47,323 nucleotides of DNA, from the IMG/VR virus record IMGVR_UViG_3300033153_010120, positions 1-47,323 of that record; one strand, written 5' to 3'. The translations under genes were made by a program, and so were the position numbers. Within the stretch, counting starts at the first letter, position 1. Each line of letters starts with the position of its first letter. This DNA comes from a virus. The notes beneath the pieces were generated by a model, which did no database searches, had not been told where the DNA came from, and was given only the letters and a program-made list of their open reading frames with translations. Of the stretch, positions 23,375-32,995 are shown in pieces.

Positions 23375-25867
23375 ATGGCTGGGTTTAGAGATGATGGAGT
23401 TGTAGGGACACGTAGTCGATTAGAATCAGCTATATATGTTGCTGATTCAACTGCAAGACTTGCTTTAGATCCGTCTATCGACGGGCAGTTAGTTGTTGAA
23501 GTTGATACTAATCAAGTTTATTCATGGGACGAAGGGAGTTCGACCTGGATACCTATAGGTGGTAGCCTATCTCCTTCTTCCGTAGATGACACAAATACTA
23601 TTGACCATACAATAACCGACGGGGTATTAACATCAGATCTTGTATACCAGGATAGCAATAGTGTTAATCTAAGTGATGATGGCAGTGGCCTTAAAGCCGA
23701 AGTTATTGACTCCGGCGTCGATCATGGAAGTTTAGGGGGATTGGAAGGGGATGACCATTCACAATATCCTTTGTTAGCTGGAAGATCTGGTGGTCAGCAA
23801 TTATATGGTGGCTCTGATTCTGGAGATAATCTAATCCTTGAATCTACAAGTAATGGCACAAAAGGTAATGTCGAGATACAGGGTGGCCAACTTTTAGTCG
23901 ATTATAATGGATCAGGAAGTGCTATTGCGTGGGCAAATTCAACATTGTCAAATATGAGCGGGAATTTTAAATTAGCAATCAATTCCAAAAATGGAAGCAA
24001 TTCCCAAATTAATCTTTGCGAAGCTGGATCAAATAGGTGGTCAATATTAAATGACGGTAACGGCGAAGGTGATTTATTTGTGATTAGCAGTGCTTCAGCC
24101 GGTAATGCAATTACAATTGCATATGCAACATCTTTAGCAACTTTTGTCAAAGGTTTAAATATTGCCGCGTCTACAGCATTATCATGTGATGGAACAGACA
24201 TTCTTTCTGATTCATCCGGTACTATGACTTTAAAAAATATAGATGCTCTTGATGCAACCTCTGTCACAACTATAGAGGGGGCAATTACGCATGGAAATAT
24301 TAATGGGTTAGACAGTGATGATCATTCACAATACCATAATGATACAAGAGGTGATGCACGATATTATCAAAAGTCTGAATTTTTAAATACCTCTGCCGGC
24401 GGTGGTGATGCAGGTAAGCCGGTTAAGTTAGACGCAGCCGGGCATATCGATGCCACAATGATTAATGATGGTGATGTGACACATAATAGCACAGCAGGTA
24501 AACAGGGTGGAACAACAGATGAATACTATCATTTAACAAATACCCAACATACGATAGCGACGCAAGCAGCGGGGAGCAGTGTAAGTGGATATGTAACAAC
24601 CGGCGCACAAAATTTAGCAGGAAATAAAACATTCGATGATGACGTAGTTGTTACCGGGGATCTAACAGTTAATGGTACTACGGTTACTTTAAATACTGCA
24701 ACTTTAGATGTTGAGGACGTGAACATAACTGTTAATAATGGCGGTAATCAGGCAAGTGCGGATGATGCTGCTGGCATAACAGTTGAAATGTCAGATGCGA
24801 CAGATGCAGTTATAATATATGATAAAGATGTTACTTCAAAGTGGAAACTCGGGGAAACTGGAAGTACAGTCGAAATTGCAGATGTATCCAGTTCACAAAC
24901 ATTAACAAATAAAACGATTGATGCTGATAATAACTCAATCAGTAATATAGACAATGATGAAATCAAGGCAAATGCAGGGATTGATGCCTCTAAAATAGCA
25001 GATGGTACTGTTTCTAATACTGAATTCCAATATATAAATTCTTTAAGTTCTAATGCTCAAACACAACTTGATGGTAAACAGGCAGATGTCATAACAACTC
25101 GTGGGGATATCATCCGTGGAAGTTCTGGTAATGTTGCTGAGAGACTAGCTTTAGGTAATAATGGTCAAGTTTTAACTTCTGATGGAACTGATGCTGGATG
25201 GGCTAACCCTACTACCGGGACTGATTACTCAGTCGGCTCTAAAAGTGCAGACTACACAATTACTGATGGGGATGGGTATAGGTTATTATTATGCACAAAT
25301 AGTGCTGATACAGCAGATGTTACTATGACATTACCGACAGCAGCAGATAATACAAATCGAATTATAGAATTTATTAAAACAGATAGTACAACTTATGATG
25401 TAATAATTGACGGGGAAGGTGCTGAAACTATCAGTGGTTACGCCACAGTGACTTTAGATTGTCAATATGCCAGAATAAAAGTTATATCTGATGGAAGTAA
25501 CTGGCAAGTGTTAGAACATTTTTTTACGGATAAAACTTATACTTTAACTATAACAGAACCAAATTGGACAACAAACTTTGCAACAGGCATCCCCTATAGA
25601 GGTATAGACGGAACGTGGTTTTTACGATTTACTTTTCGGGGGACTTTTTCAGTAGCACCGTCTGAAGCATCATTTGAGATTACAGGTATAACCACTGTAG
25701 CGCATTACCAATCTATCAATATCGAAGATGTTGGAACACGTGTAGTAGACCGTTCATATGCTCAACCATCTTCAAATGTTCTAATCGGAAGGTTATCAGG
25801 GACAAATAGCAATTGGGTAGGGTCTGGAGATATACAATTAGCATCTAAACCCACTTTTGTGGATTAA
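23375..25867 (+). CDS. Tail fibre or host-recognition protein (830 aa)
   Basis: A long, Asp/Ser/Thr/Asn-rich protein with typical phage fibre motifs: GLEGDDHSQYPLLAGRSGG, GLDSDDHSQYHNDTRGDARY, TDEYYHLTNTQHTIAT, and repeated LTNKTIDADNNSISNI stretches. The C-terminal 150 residues (from about NPTTGTDYSVG) form a distinct beta domain that likely holds the receptor-binding tip. A further cluster of small and collar genes follows. Confidence 0.85.
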   Translation: MAGFRDDGVVGTRSRLESAIYVADSTARLALDPSIDGQLVVEVDTNQVYSWDEGSSTWIPIGGSLSPSSVDDTNTIDHTITDGVLTSDLVYQDSNSVNLSDDGSGLKAEVIDSGVDHGSLGGLEGDDHSQYPLLAGRSGGQQLYGGSDSGDNLILESTSNGTKGNVEIQGGQLLVDYNGSGSAIAWANSTLSNMSGNFKLAINSKNGSNSQINLCEAGSNRWSILNDGNGEGDLFVISSASAGNAITIAYATSLATFVKGLNIAASTALSCDGTDILSDSSGTMTLKNIDALDATSVTTIEGAITHGNINGLDSDDHSQYHNDTRGDARYYQKSEFLNTSAGGGDAGKPVKLDAAGHIDATMINDGDVTHNSTAGKQGGTTDEYYHLTNTQHTIATQAAGSSVSGYVTTGAQNLAGNKTFDDDVVVTGDLTVNGTTVTLNTATLDVEDVNITVNNGGNQASADDAAGITVEMSDATDAVIIYDKDVTSKWKLGETGSTVEIADVSSSQTLTNKTIDADNNSISNIDNDEIKANAGIDASKIADGTVSNTEFQYINSLSSNAQTQLDGKQADVITTRGDIIRGSSGNVAERLALGNNGQVLTSDGTDAGWANPTTGTDYSVGSKSADYTITDGDGYRLLLCTNSADTADVTMTLPTAADNTNRIIEFIKTDSTTYDVIIDGEGAETISGYATVTLDCQYARIKVISDGSNWQVLEHFFTDKTYTLTITEPNWTTNFATGIPYRGIDGTWFLRFTFRGTFSVAPSEASFEITGITTVAHYQSINIEDVGTRVVDRSYAQPSSNVLIGRLSGTNSNWVGSGDIQLASKPTFVD

Positions 25868-25876
25868 GGGAAGACA

Positions 25877-26077
25877 ATGGTAACAATTAAAATAAAAAAG
25901 AAAAAAGCCAAAGAAAAATACAAAGATATTTTAAAAGATGTTCAATCTTTCGTTATGCCGCATCATCTCCAAGTGTTAGAAGATGAATTAGTATTTTATT
26001 TTAAAGAAGATATATCAGAAGAAAATATTCTTAAAGTACAAAGCTATAAAGATAAACCGTGGTGGAAAATATGGTGA
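25877..26077 (+). CDS. Small basic protein with C-terminal WWKIW (66 aa)
   Basis: It starts MVTIKIKKKKAKEKYKDI and ends DKPWWKIW. The next protein ends KSWWKF, so the two share an aromatic tail. It lies between fibre and collar genes, so it may be a fibre-associated factor or chaperone. Ribosome site AAGGGAAG. Confidence 0.6.
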   Translation: MVTIKIKKKKAKEKYKDILKDVQSFVMPHHLQVLEDELVFYFKEDISEENILKVQSYKDKPWWKIW

Positions 26078-26313
26078 GAAGGTATAAACGTAAAAGTAAA
26101 ATAAAATATAGTCGCTATGCACAGATTAATGAAGATAATATTGTGCAACAGGTAGTCTATGTTCCATATGAAAGTTCTCTTGCAAGTAAAGGTATTTTTA
26201 TAAAACTTGATAAAGTAGATGAAATAAATATAGGGGATAAAATCAAGGTTGTTGGTGATAAAGTAACTAAAGTTACTATACCAAAAGAACAAAAGTCATG
26301 GTGGAAATTTTAG
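26071..26313 (+). CDS. Small basic protein with C-terminal WWKF (80 aa)
   Basis: The ATG at 26071 overlaps the stop of the previous gene (ATGGTGA). The protein begins MVRRYKRKSKIKYSRYAQ, has a beta-rich middle (KLDKVDEINIGDKIKVVG, like a small barrel) and ends KSWWKF. It pairs with 25877-26077. An upstream GTG (26059) was not chosen. Function unknown. Confidence 0.6.
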   Translation: MVRRYKRKSKIKYSRYAQINEDNIVQQVVYVPYESSLASKGIFIKLDKVDEINIGDKIKVVGDKVTKVTIPKEQKSWWKF

Positions 26314-26331
26314 CCTTTTTTGATAAAAAGG
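26314..26331 (+). terminator. Weak A/T-rich hairpin
   Basis: CCTTTTT and AAAAAGG form a 7-bp stem with a TGAT loop, between 26313 and 26346. It has no T-run beyond the stem and may be only a weak terminator or a spacer structure. Confidence 0.35.
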
Positions 26332-26345
26332 TAGAGAGGTGAAGT

Positions 26346-27038
26346 ATGAAAGTTTATGGCGAATTAGAACATGCAAAGTTAGAGTCATTAGCCAGTGACC
26401 CAACTGTAGATGACTTATATGAGGGGAGAATATGGTATAACACTACTGACGAGACAGTTAAAGCAAGGCGAAGTTCGCATACAGAAACGATATCACCAGT
26501 AGGGAGTGTTATTGACTTTGCAGGATCTTCAGCTCCCGATGGCTGGTTAATATGTAATGGAGCAACTTTAGATTCTGTAGCCAATACACAATATGCTGCT
26601 TTATATGCAGTAATCGGAACCATATATGGCGGAACAGGAGCCGATGATTTTAAACTTCCTGATGCTCAAGGTCGAATGACAATGGGAGTAGGATCTGGTG
26701 CCGGGTTAACTGAAAGATCATTAGGTGATTCTAGCGGAGACGAAACAAAAGATGTTACCCATAGTCATTCTCATAATCACAAGTGGCTTGAGGAACAACT
26801 TAATTATGATGGAAGCTTGGACAGGTCTCGATCGTTTGATTCCGGTGGGTCGGCTACTAATCTGGGCAGATCTAGTGCTGACGATAAGCAGGGATATTGG
26901 ATATCTGTAGAGACATCAACTACTCAGCATCTAGGCGGAAAAGATCATTATACTAACAATGATGCAACTTCTGGAGGTTCTGCCACACAAGATGTCATGA
27001 ATCCATTTTTAGCACTTAACAAAATAATAAAATATTAG
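26346..27038 (+). CDS. Phage tail collar protein (230 aa)
   Basis: The central domain is a tail-collar fold: PVGSVIDFAGSSAPDGWLIC, YAALYAVIGTIYGG, DFKLPDAQGRMTMGVGSG. The N-terminal segment (DPTVDDLYEGRIWYNTTD) is typical of phage fibre entry domains. A His-rich stretch (THSHSHNHK) may bind metal, and the C-terminus ends MNPFLALNKIIKY, as in collar proteins. It likely forms a trimeric tip or short tail fibre. Confidence 0.9.
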   Translation: MKVYGELEHAKLESLASDPTVDDLYEGRIWYNTTDETVKARRSSHTETISPVGSVIDFAGSSAPDGWLICNGATLDSVANTQYAALYAVIGTIYGGTGADDFKLPDAQGRMTMGVGSGAGLTERSLGDSSGDETKDVTHSHSHNHKWLEEQLNYDGSLDRSRSFDSGGSATNLGRSSADDKQGYWISVETSTTQHLGGKDHYTNNDATSGGSATQDVMNPFLALNKIIKY

Positions 27039-27050
27039 ACGGGAGGATAA

Positions 27051-27467
27051 ATGTCTACTACACTTACATATACAAGAGTTAAACCGGCGGATGGGGATGA
27101 CAGTGCTAATTGGTTTGACGCGATAGAGAGCAATATAGAAATAGATGATGCCCACAATCATGATGGCGTAACATCGGCTAAACTTTCCGGCATATCGGTA
27201 GAAAAAGAAGATGCGATTGTAAAAGGTACTGGTGCATGGACCGGGAGTGCCGGAGCGTATAGTTTGACGATACAGAATGATGAAATCCCGGCCGGGTTTT
27301 TAGATGATTCAACATCAAGTTCATCTCTATGTACTTTAATTATAATGGACACGGATAATGATAATGAAAGAGTATATCTTAAGTATACATGGTCAGGCGT
27401 AGGCGGAACACAAACCGTTACGTTATATTCAACCAAAACTCTTAACATAAAGGTTTTATTTATATAA
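27051..27467 (+). CDS. Small structural tail protein (138 aa)
   Basis: It starts MSTTLTYTRVKPADGDDSANWFDAI and contains NIEIDDAHNHDGVTSAKL, the 'ID-HNHDG' motif common to phage fibre-proximal proteins, then a C-terminal beta-sandwich (YLKYTWSGVGGTQTVTLYST). The ATG follows GGGAGGATAA; its stop overlaps the next gene. Likely tail or fibre. Confidence 0.65.
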   Translation: MSTTLTYTRVKPADGDDSANWFDAIESNIEIDDAHNHDGVTSAKLSGISVEKEDAIVKGTGAWTGSAGAYSLTIQNDEIPAGFLDDSTSSSSLCTLIIMDTDNDNERVYLKYTWSGVGGTQTVTLYSTKTLNIKVLFI

Positions 27468-30400
27468 TGTCAAAGTTACCTATTGCAAGATTTGATGGAG
27501 GAATGACGGATTACATTTACAAAGCTCCCGAAAATTTTGCTGAAACAGTAGATAATTTATTTATTACAAAAAATCTTGGTTTAAAGTCAAGGTCAGGACA
27601 AAGAATATATTCTTTATCTTATCCAAGAGTTACCGAGAATGATCGAATAACTCGTTTATTTGGGTTTGATAATGACGTATTAATAAAATCTGTAGATACT
27701 TTATATGCGTTAGATCTCAGTGCTGGATTCTCTGAAATTTTAGGAGAAGGAGATAGAAGCATAATTTATAACCATGCCAATGATGAGGATATAGACCATA
27801 CTATTTTAAACAACCAGATAATCATAACATCACCTGAACTTAAATTTCCTCCAGTGCTAGTTTATGCTTCGACAGGGTATGATGCCACTACTCTTGGCTC
27901 TGATGAATTGGCTTCGGATCCGACTATAACTCCAGCAGCCGGCGGAGATACAGTTAGTTATATTTATGCGTTTTGCTACTATAGAACATATTCTTCTGGT
28001 TCTTTGACAATTGAGGAATACGGTCCTCCTATTTATGTATCAGTAGAATCTGATGCTGCAACCGCTGTTGACGCGGATCATGCATATTCAATAGATGATG
28101 TTCCGGTTTTATCAAACGCTTTAAATACTTTTTACAAAACCGGTACAGATGATACCGATCTTAAAATACGAGTATTTCGTACAACTAATAACGGAGATTA
28201 TTTTTATTACACTGGAATTGAGTTAGATAATGAAGCTGAAATTGGGCTGAGTTCAGCAATAACTTTAGCAGAAGCTTTAAGGGTGAATCTTAACGCGCAT
28301 GCGGCTGACGGGGATGAACATACAGCAGCGGATGCAACTAACTTTCCTTTAACCTCACCAGAAGCAACAAATCTTGCTTCTCTTATTACTCTTGTAACTG
28401 AGATGCTAACTGATTTTGACGCGCATGAAGCAGATGATGATGCCGGTGCTGGATCTTACCATGATGCGCAAGAAGCTGAAGATGCTACATTAGACAGTAC
28501 AGCCGCTCCGACCACTCTTGCTGAATGTATAACTAGACTTAATGATATAAAAGAAAAATTTAATATACATGATGCAGATGCAACCTCTCATGATGTCGGT
28601 TCTCAACATCAGGAAACAACTGCTGATGCTGCCGAAGGAAGTGATACTACATCCGATGCTGAATTAGTTCTTAACGAAAGCCTATATACAGAAGGTGGAG
28701 TATCAGAAAATGCAGCTCCGCCTTTAGCTAAATATGTCACAACAGCAAAAGACGCGGTATGGTTTTGCAATATTAATACAGCCCCAAATAGGATACAACA
28801 AAGTAAAAGATTAGCGCCTTATGCATGTCCCGGTGACTATTATATCGATGTTGATGAAGACATAACTGGAGTCGGAACAAGTAGAGATTATCCTATAGTT
28901 TTCACAGAAAATAAAGTCTATAGAATTGAAGGGTTTATCGATAATATCGGTAGAGGGGATCTACAAAAGAGAGTTATAACTGATAGAGTTGGGTGTATCA
29001 ATTACCGAACTATCGTTCAAACACGACAAGGGTTATATTTTGCCGGTAGAGATGGTTTTTATTTTACTGACGGGTATGATATTAAATGTATCAGTAGAGA
29101 AAAGATTGATGAAACATACAGGGATATTATATTAACGCAAGCTAGAATTAATAATCTTAATGCCGCTTATAATTCAATAGAACAAAAAGTTTATTTTTCT
29201 GCGCAGCTTGCTGCTGACAATGATATAATTTTTTCTTATGATGAAATCCATGAAGCTTGGACCACTATCACCGGGCAGACAGATTTTATACCTACTGCCA
29301 TGACTTCTATCGGTAGTCAATTTTTACGTGGAGATGATGAAGGATATATCTATGTATTTGATAATGACGCCTCAACCGATATGGTCCGAGAGGTCGGAGT
29401 AGATGTTACAACATGGGGTGAAGAAGCTATAGTGTATACTTTCAAACACATAGCCTTGAATTTTGGAGAATTTGACACTAAAAAATGGGTTAATAAAGTT
29501 ACATTACAACTTAGAGATGAAACGGGGCAACACGTTAAAATTGAATCGTATGATGAAGATTCCTTGGCTCCAGTTGAATTAAAGCCAATAACTTCCGTTG
29601 GCCTTTTAGCATGGGGAGAATCTGGGACGTCGTGGGGCTCAACAGGACTTACTTGGGGTCGAAGCCACATTGTCTCTAAGACGCGAAGATTCCCGGCCGG
29701 GCATTTACGTACAAGATTTAAACAATTAAATTTAACGAATCAAGATGATGCCGTTATCCAATGCTCAGATGATGTCGGTGTGGGATATGTAGATGCAGCC
29801 GCTAAAACAATCAGGATAGGGACTTTGGCTTCTGCTATATCAAATGCGAATAATCTTAAAATATATCTTAACGCCCATTATAATGATTATGGGTCTGGTA
29901 CAGAGGAGCACGTAGCGCAACAAACTAATGTGACAACGGATGATGCGACTGATTTATCTAGTTTAATTACTCTTGTCTCAGCACTTGTATCTTCATATGA
30001 TAGCCATGATGCTGATGCAGAATTGGAGATAGGCTGGTCGTACCACCAAGATCAAGAGAGTAGTGACTATTCTCTTTCTTCGGTTGCTGCTCCTACAGAT
30101 TTAGACGATTGTCTTGACAGACTTGCTGATTTAAAAGAGAAATTTAATAAGCATATTATTGACGGAGACGCCCATACAAACGGTGATAGTTTATATTTTA
30201 TATGGACAGGATCTTTTTGGGATGATAAAATTGTGAACTACCGCATAATATTAGCCAATTCAGTGGGCGGTTATAATACTGAATTTACTGTTACTTTTCG
30301 TGATTCTGACATAAGAATTACAGTATCAGATAGCGGAGGCAATCTTATTGATGGCTCTCAGGCATGGGAAGTAATTGGATATAAGAAAAATGAAGTTTTA

Positions 30401-30487
30401 GATTTACAAGCGTTAACATATACGTATACACCCCTGTCAGACAGAGGTGGGTATTACAAAACCTCTGAAGCTGAAGGTAATGAATAA
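27467..30487 (+). CDS. Tail nozzle-like protein with two His/Asp-rich insertions (1006 aa)
   Basis: The N-terminus (FDGGMTDYIYKAPENFAETVDNLFITKNLGLKSRSG) and the repeated blade-like strands (RLFGFDNDVLIKSVDTLYAL, GLYFAGRDGFYFTDGYD, GYIYVFDNDAS) fit the beta-propeller nozzle protein at the end of short tails (P22 gp10 or T7 gp12 role). Two His/Asp-rich domains are inserted at residues about 260-381 and 786-908, the same domain as in 20608 and 22523. The length exceeds usual nozzles mainly because of these insertions. Confidence 0.78.
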   Translation: MSKLPIARFDGGMTDYIYKAPENFAETVDNLFITKNLGLKSRSGQRIYSLSYPRVTENDRITRLFGFDNDVLIKSVDTLYALDLSAGFSEILGEGDRSIIYNHANDEDIDHTILNNQIIITSPELKFPPVLVYASTGYDATTLGSDELASDPTITPAAGGDTVSYIYAFCYYRTYSSGSLTIEEYGPPIYVSVESDAATAVDADHAYSIDDVPVLSNALNTFYKTGTDDTDLKIRVFRTTNNGDYFYYTGIELDNEAEIGLSSAITLAEALRVNLNAHAADGDEHTAADATNFPLTSPEATNLASLITLVTEMLTDFDAHEADDDAGAGSYHDAQEAEDATLDSTAAPTTLAECITRLNDIKEKFNIHDADATSHDVGSQHQETTADAAEGSDTTSDAELVLNESLYTEGGVSENAAPPLAKYVTTAKDAVWFCNINTAPNRIQQSKRLAPYACPGDYYIDVDEDITGVGTSRDYPIVFTENKVYRIEGFIDNIGRGDLQKRVITDRVGCINYRTIVQTRQGLYFAGRDGFYFTDGYDIKCISREKIDETYRDIILTQARINNLNAAYNSIEQKVYFSAQLAADNDIIFSYDEIHEAWTTITGQTDFIPTAMTSIGSQFLRGDDEGYIYVFDNDASTDMVREVGVDVTTWGEEAIVYTFKHIALNFGEFDTKKWVNKVTLQLRDETGQHVKIESYDEDSLAPVELKPITSVGLLAWGESGTSWGSTGLTWGRSHIVSKTRRFPAGHLRTRFKQLNLTNQDDAVIQCSDDVGVGYVDAAAKTIRIGTLASAISNANNLKIYLNAHYNDYGSGTEEHVAQQTNVTTDDATDLSSLITLVSALVSSYDSHDADAELEIGWSYHQDQESSDYSLSSVAAPTDLDDCLDRLADLKEKFNKHIIDGDAHTNGDSLYFIWTGSFWDDKIVNYRIILANSVGGYNTEFTVTFRDSDIRITVSDSGGNLIDGSQAWEVIGYKKNEVLDLQALTYTYTPLSDRGGYYKTSEAEGNE

Positions 30488-30858
30488 TGCCAGTAAAATC
30501 ATTACGTAAGATGAAATTAGATAAATATGTTCTTGAAAGTGATACAAGGGAGAATTTTGAATCAATTGAAGAATATATAAATAATGAAGTGATGGGTAAA
30601 GCGTATTGGAATTTTGCAGAAATTGAAATAGACGGTACTTTTACAGCCAATAACCCGTATAAATTCAAACACAATTCAAGTTTTATTCCAAAAGATATCT
30701 TAATTACCAGTACGAAAAAACTTATAACAGAAAGTAGTGTTGGAACTATAGGGGTGTTGTACGACGAAATAGACGAAGATCATATATATTTTACCTGTAC
30801 GACTCCGGGTGCTGTTGTACGTTTTTTCTTCGGGACTTTTCAGGAAGTAAAAAGATGA
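30487..30858 (+). CDS. Small structural tail protein (123 aa)
   Basis: It is beta-rich, with the phage structural pattern NFAEIEIDGTFTANNPYKFKHN, then SSFIPKDILITS and HIYFTCTTPGAVVRFFFG. Such domains occur in fibre and head-fibre tips. It overlaps the nozzle gene stop (TAATG). Exact role unknown. Confidence 0.65.
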   Translation: MPVKSLRKMKLDKYVLESDTRENFESIEEYINNEVMGKAYWNFAEIEIDGTFTANNPYKFKHNSSFIPKDILITSTKKLITESSVGTIGVLYDEIDEDHIYFTCTTPGAVVRFFFGTFQEVKR

Positions 30859-30867
30859 AAAAAACAC

Positions 30868-30896
30868 TTGACAAATTGGCTAAAATATGGTATAAT
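30868..30896 (+). promoter_or_regulatory. Consensus promoter for late internal-protein genes
   Basis: TTGACA, a 17-base spacer ending TGG, TATAAT. Located just after the 30858 stop and about 20 bases before ATG 30917, so the adaptor and internal virion genes have their own unit. Confidence 0.9.
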
Positions 30897-30916
30897 AAAA
30901 GTAAGGGATTATATTA

Positions 30917-31600
30917 ATGGCAGTTACACTTTCTCAAATAAGACAAAGAGTTAAAGATCTAGTTGATGCCGAAAGCGCAGATTTTGTTACCGATAATGAA
31001 ATTGATCGATACATCAATGCCGGTATTAAAAAATGTGAGGCCTGGATACATAAACTTAACGAAGATTATTATAAAAAAGACTATACTATGACATTGGTTA
31101 ATGGAACAGCTGAGTATTCGTTACCTGGTGATATATATGCTCAAAAGATCCGTAGGGTGATGTGGGACGATGGTTCTGATATATATGAAGTTCTGCCATT
31201 AAAAGATGAAGAAATACCCTATGTTGAAGATACCGATCCTTTTAAATATAGACTAGTATTCAATAATTCAAATGCAAAAGTATTCAAATTATACCCAACA
31301 CCAGATGAAAACGACAGTTCTTCAATGATTATGACATATATTAAAGATGCTGCATCTTTATCAAGTGACTCAGATGAAACTGATGTCCCTGAATTTTCAC
31401 AGGTAATTATAGATTTTGCTCGTTATCGAATCCTACAAAAAGAGATAACAAATCCTATGTTGGCAGATGTGAAAACCGATCTTAGAGAATCTATAGATTT
31501 AATGGTGTCTACATTACAGCAATCTGTCCCGGATGGAAATAACGAGATAGAATTAGGTGATGACATATATGATGATTTTTATCGTAATTTTTACTTGTAA
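30917..31600 (+). CDS. Portal-tail adaptor protein (227 aa)
   Basis: The pattern MAVTLSQIRQRVKDLVDAES, then VTDNEIDRYINAGIKKCEAW, then DYTMTLVNGTAEYSLPGDI is that of podovirus head-tail adaptors (SU10-type/P22 gp4-role). It would bind the portal and join the nozzle. The C-terminal acidic tail ends DDFYRNFYL. It is first after its own promoter. Confidence 0.82.
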   Translation: MAVTLSQIRQRVKDLVDAESADFVTDNEIDRYINAGIKKCEAWIHKLNEDYYKKDYTMTLVNGTAEYSLPGDIYAQKIRRVMWDDGSDIYEVLPLKDEEIPYVEDTDPFKYRLVFNNSNAKVFKLYPTPDENDSSSMIMTYIKDAASLSSDSDETDVPEFSQVIIDFARYRILQKEITNPMLADVKTDLRESIDLMVSTLQQSVPDGNNEIELGDDIYDDFYRNFYL

Positions 31601-31615
31601 TAAGGAGCTTAGTTA

Positions 31616-32266
31616 ATGGGTATTTTTAGTTCAGTTGCTGGAGCGTTATTCGGTGGATCAAATGTAAATATACCGAATGTACCACGTCCGACAGATCCAA
31701 AATTTATGGGTTTAACTGACAAATCAGGGCAATTACAGTCTCAATATAGCCTGAGACAACAGCCAAGAGGAGAATTTGAACAAAGACTTCGTGAACAAGC
31801 CCTTGCAGCAGGGCCAACTATATCAGCACAGAGAAATGCTGCAATGGCTGGAAGGTTAGCCCAATCACAGTATCAGCAAGGTGTGTCTAATATAGCACAG
31901 GGCGGAGGTATTGGGGGTGGTTCAAGAGAGCGGCTTGCTAAACAAGCTGCCTTACAGGGCATGTTAGGCCGTCAAAGGGCATTTGCCGGCGGAGAACAAG
32001 AAAAGCTAGGGCTGCAACAGGGGCTTGCACGCCAAGAATTCGGAGAGCGCGCTGCCGATGTTCAAGCTTTGATTCAAAATAGACAATTACAAAATCAATT
32101 TAATTTAGATCAATATAAAGCGAAACTAGCAGAATATGCGGGAGCACAGCAGGGAAGACAGCAAATGGAACTCGCTAAAGCACAAAGAGGACAGCAGCTA
32201 TTTGGTAGTTTACTTGGCGCAGGCGCAACACTTGGCGCAGGTTATCTATCAGGAGGGCTGGTATAA
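31616..32266 (+). CDS. Internal virion / ejection protein (216 aa)
   Basis: Ala/Gly/Gln-rich, with long helical Gln-rich stretches (QQGLARQEFGERAADVQALI), a Gly-rich loop (QGGGIGGGSRE) and a C-terminal hydrophobic segment (LFGSLLGAGATLGAGYLSGGL). The N-terminus is also hydrophobic (MGIFSSVAGALFGG). This is the profile of phage ejection proteins that form a channel during DNA entry. It couples to the next gene. Confidence 0.72.
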   Translation: MGIFSSVAGALFGGSNVNIPNVPRPTDPKFMGLTDKSGQLQSQYSLRQQPRGEFEQRLREQALAAGPTISAQRNAAMAGRLAQSQYQQGVSNIAQGGGIGGGSRERLAKQAALQGMLGRQRAFAGGEQEKLGLQQGLARQEFGERAADVQALIQNRQLQNQFNLDQYKAKLAEYAGAQQGRQQMELAKAQRGQQLFGSLLGAGATLGAGYLSGGLV

Positions 32267-32409
32267 TGCCTTTTACTTCTAGTAAACAGGCAAGATTTTT
32301 AGCAATCAATCATCCTGAAGTGTTTAAGAAATTTATTAAACATTCTGGCGGTAAGGTCAAGATAAAGAAGAATGAGGCTAATTTCAGTAGAGGAAAAAAT
32401 AATGGCTAA
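32266..32409 (+). CDS. Small DUF3008-like protein (47 aa)
   Basis: It starts MPFTSSKQARFLAINHPEVF, like small phage proteins beginning MPF-x-SKxQxRFL-x-x-xHP (DUF3008-like). It is basic with two short helices and is coupled to both neighbours by overlap (TAATG). Function unknown. Confidence 0.7.
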   Translation: MPFTSSKQARFLAINHPEVFKKFIKHSGGKVKIKKNEANFSRGKNNG

Positions 32410-32995
32410 TGAAAAATCAAGATTCAAATCTCCTGAATTTTTGGGCGGTGCACTTGGTGGACTTGCTGGAGCATTAAAAGGGATATTTGTCGATCAACCC
32501 GCATACGAATCTGCTGTTGCAAGCAGAGCTATTGAAGCAAGATTCGCCCCATTACAAGGAAGAGCGAGCCCCTCTTTTTCTGATATTAGAAAACCAGATA
32601 CCATGCAATCAGCGTTAGATTTTGGTTTGACAGGGATTGCAACAGGGCGAAAAATATCAGAAGCTAGAAAAGGCGAAGCGTTATTCAATAAATTAGAGGC
32701 TGAGAAAAAGGCAAGATTTGATAAATTGTTGGAATTATATGAGAAATCAAAAGCAAGTCAAAAACATCAAGCAATGCAAAGTACAGCTGAATCATTTGGT
32801 GTTTACGGACCAATGAGTGCGGAATTTCTTGGACAGCAGACACCGGCAAGTTTACGAGATATAGCAGCTCGACAAGCGTTTACATCGGCAATGCAAAAGC
32901 CTGATTATCTAAATCCTATGGGTGTTACAGCAGCAGATTTTGAAAATTACCTACAGAGAATGCGCACACTGCCTTCATTTGCAGGGGGAGATTAA
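32402..32995 (+). CDS. Probable internal virion protein (197 aa)
   Basis: The ATG at 32402 (MANEKSRFKSPEFL) was chosen for its AGAGG ribosome site; an upstream in-frame ATG at 32372 lies inside 32266-32409. It has an N-terminal hydrophobic GGALGGLAGALKGIF and long Ala/Lys-rich helices. By context it belongs to the ejection/internal protein group. Confidence 0.65.
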   Translation: MANEKSRFKSPEFLGGALGGLAGALKGIFVDQPAYESAVASRAIEARFAPLQGRASPSFSDIRKPDTMQSALDFGLTGIATGRKISEARKGEALFNKLEAEKKARFDKLLELYEKSKASQKHQAMQSTAESFGVYGPMSAEFLGQQTPASLRDIAARQAFTSAMQKPDYLNPMGVTAADFENYLQRMRTLPSFAGGD

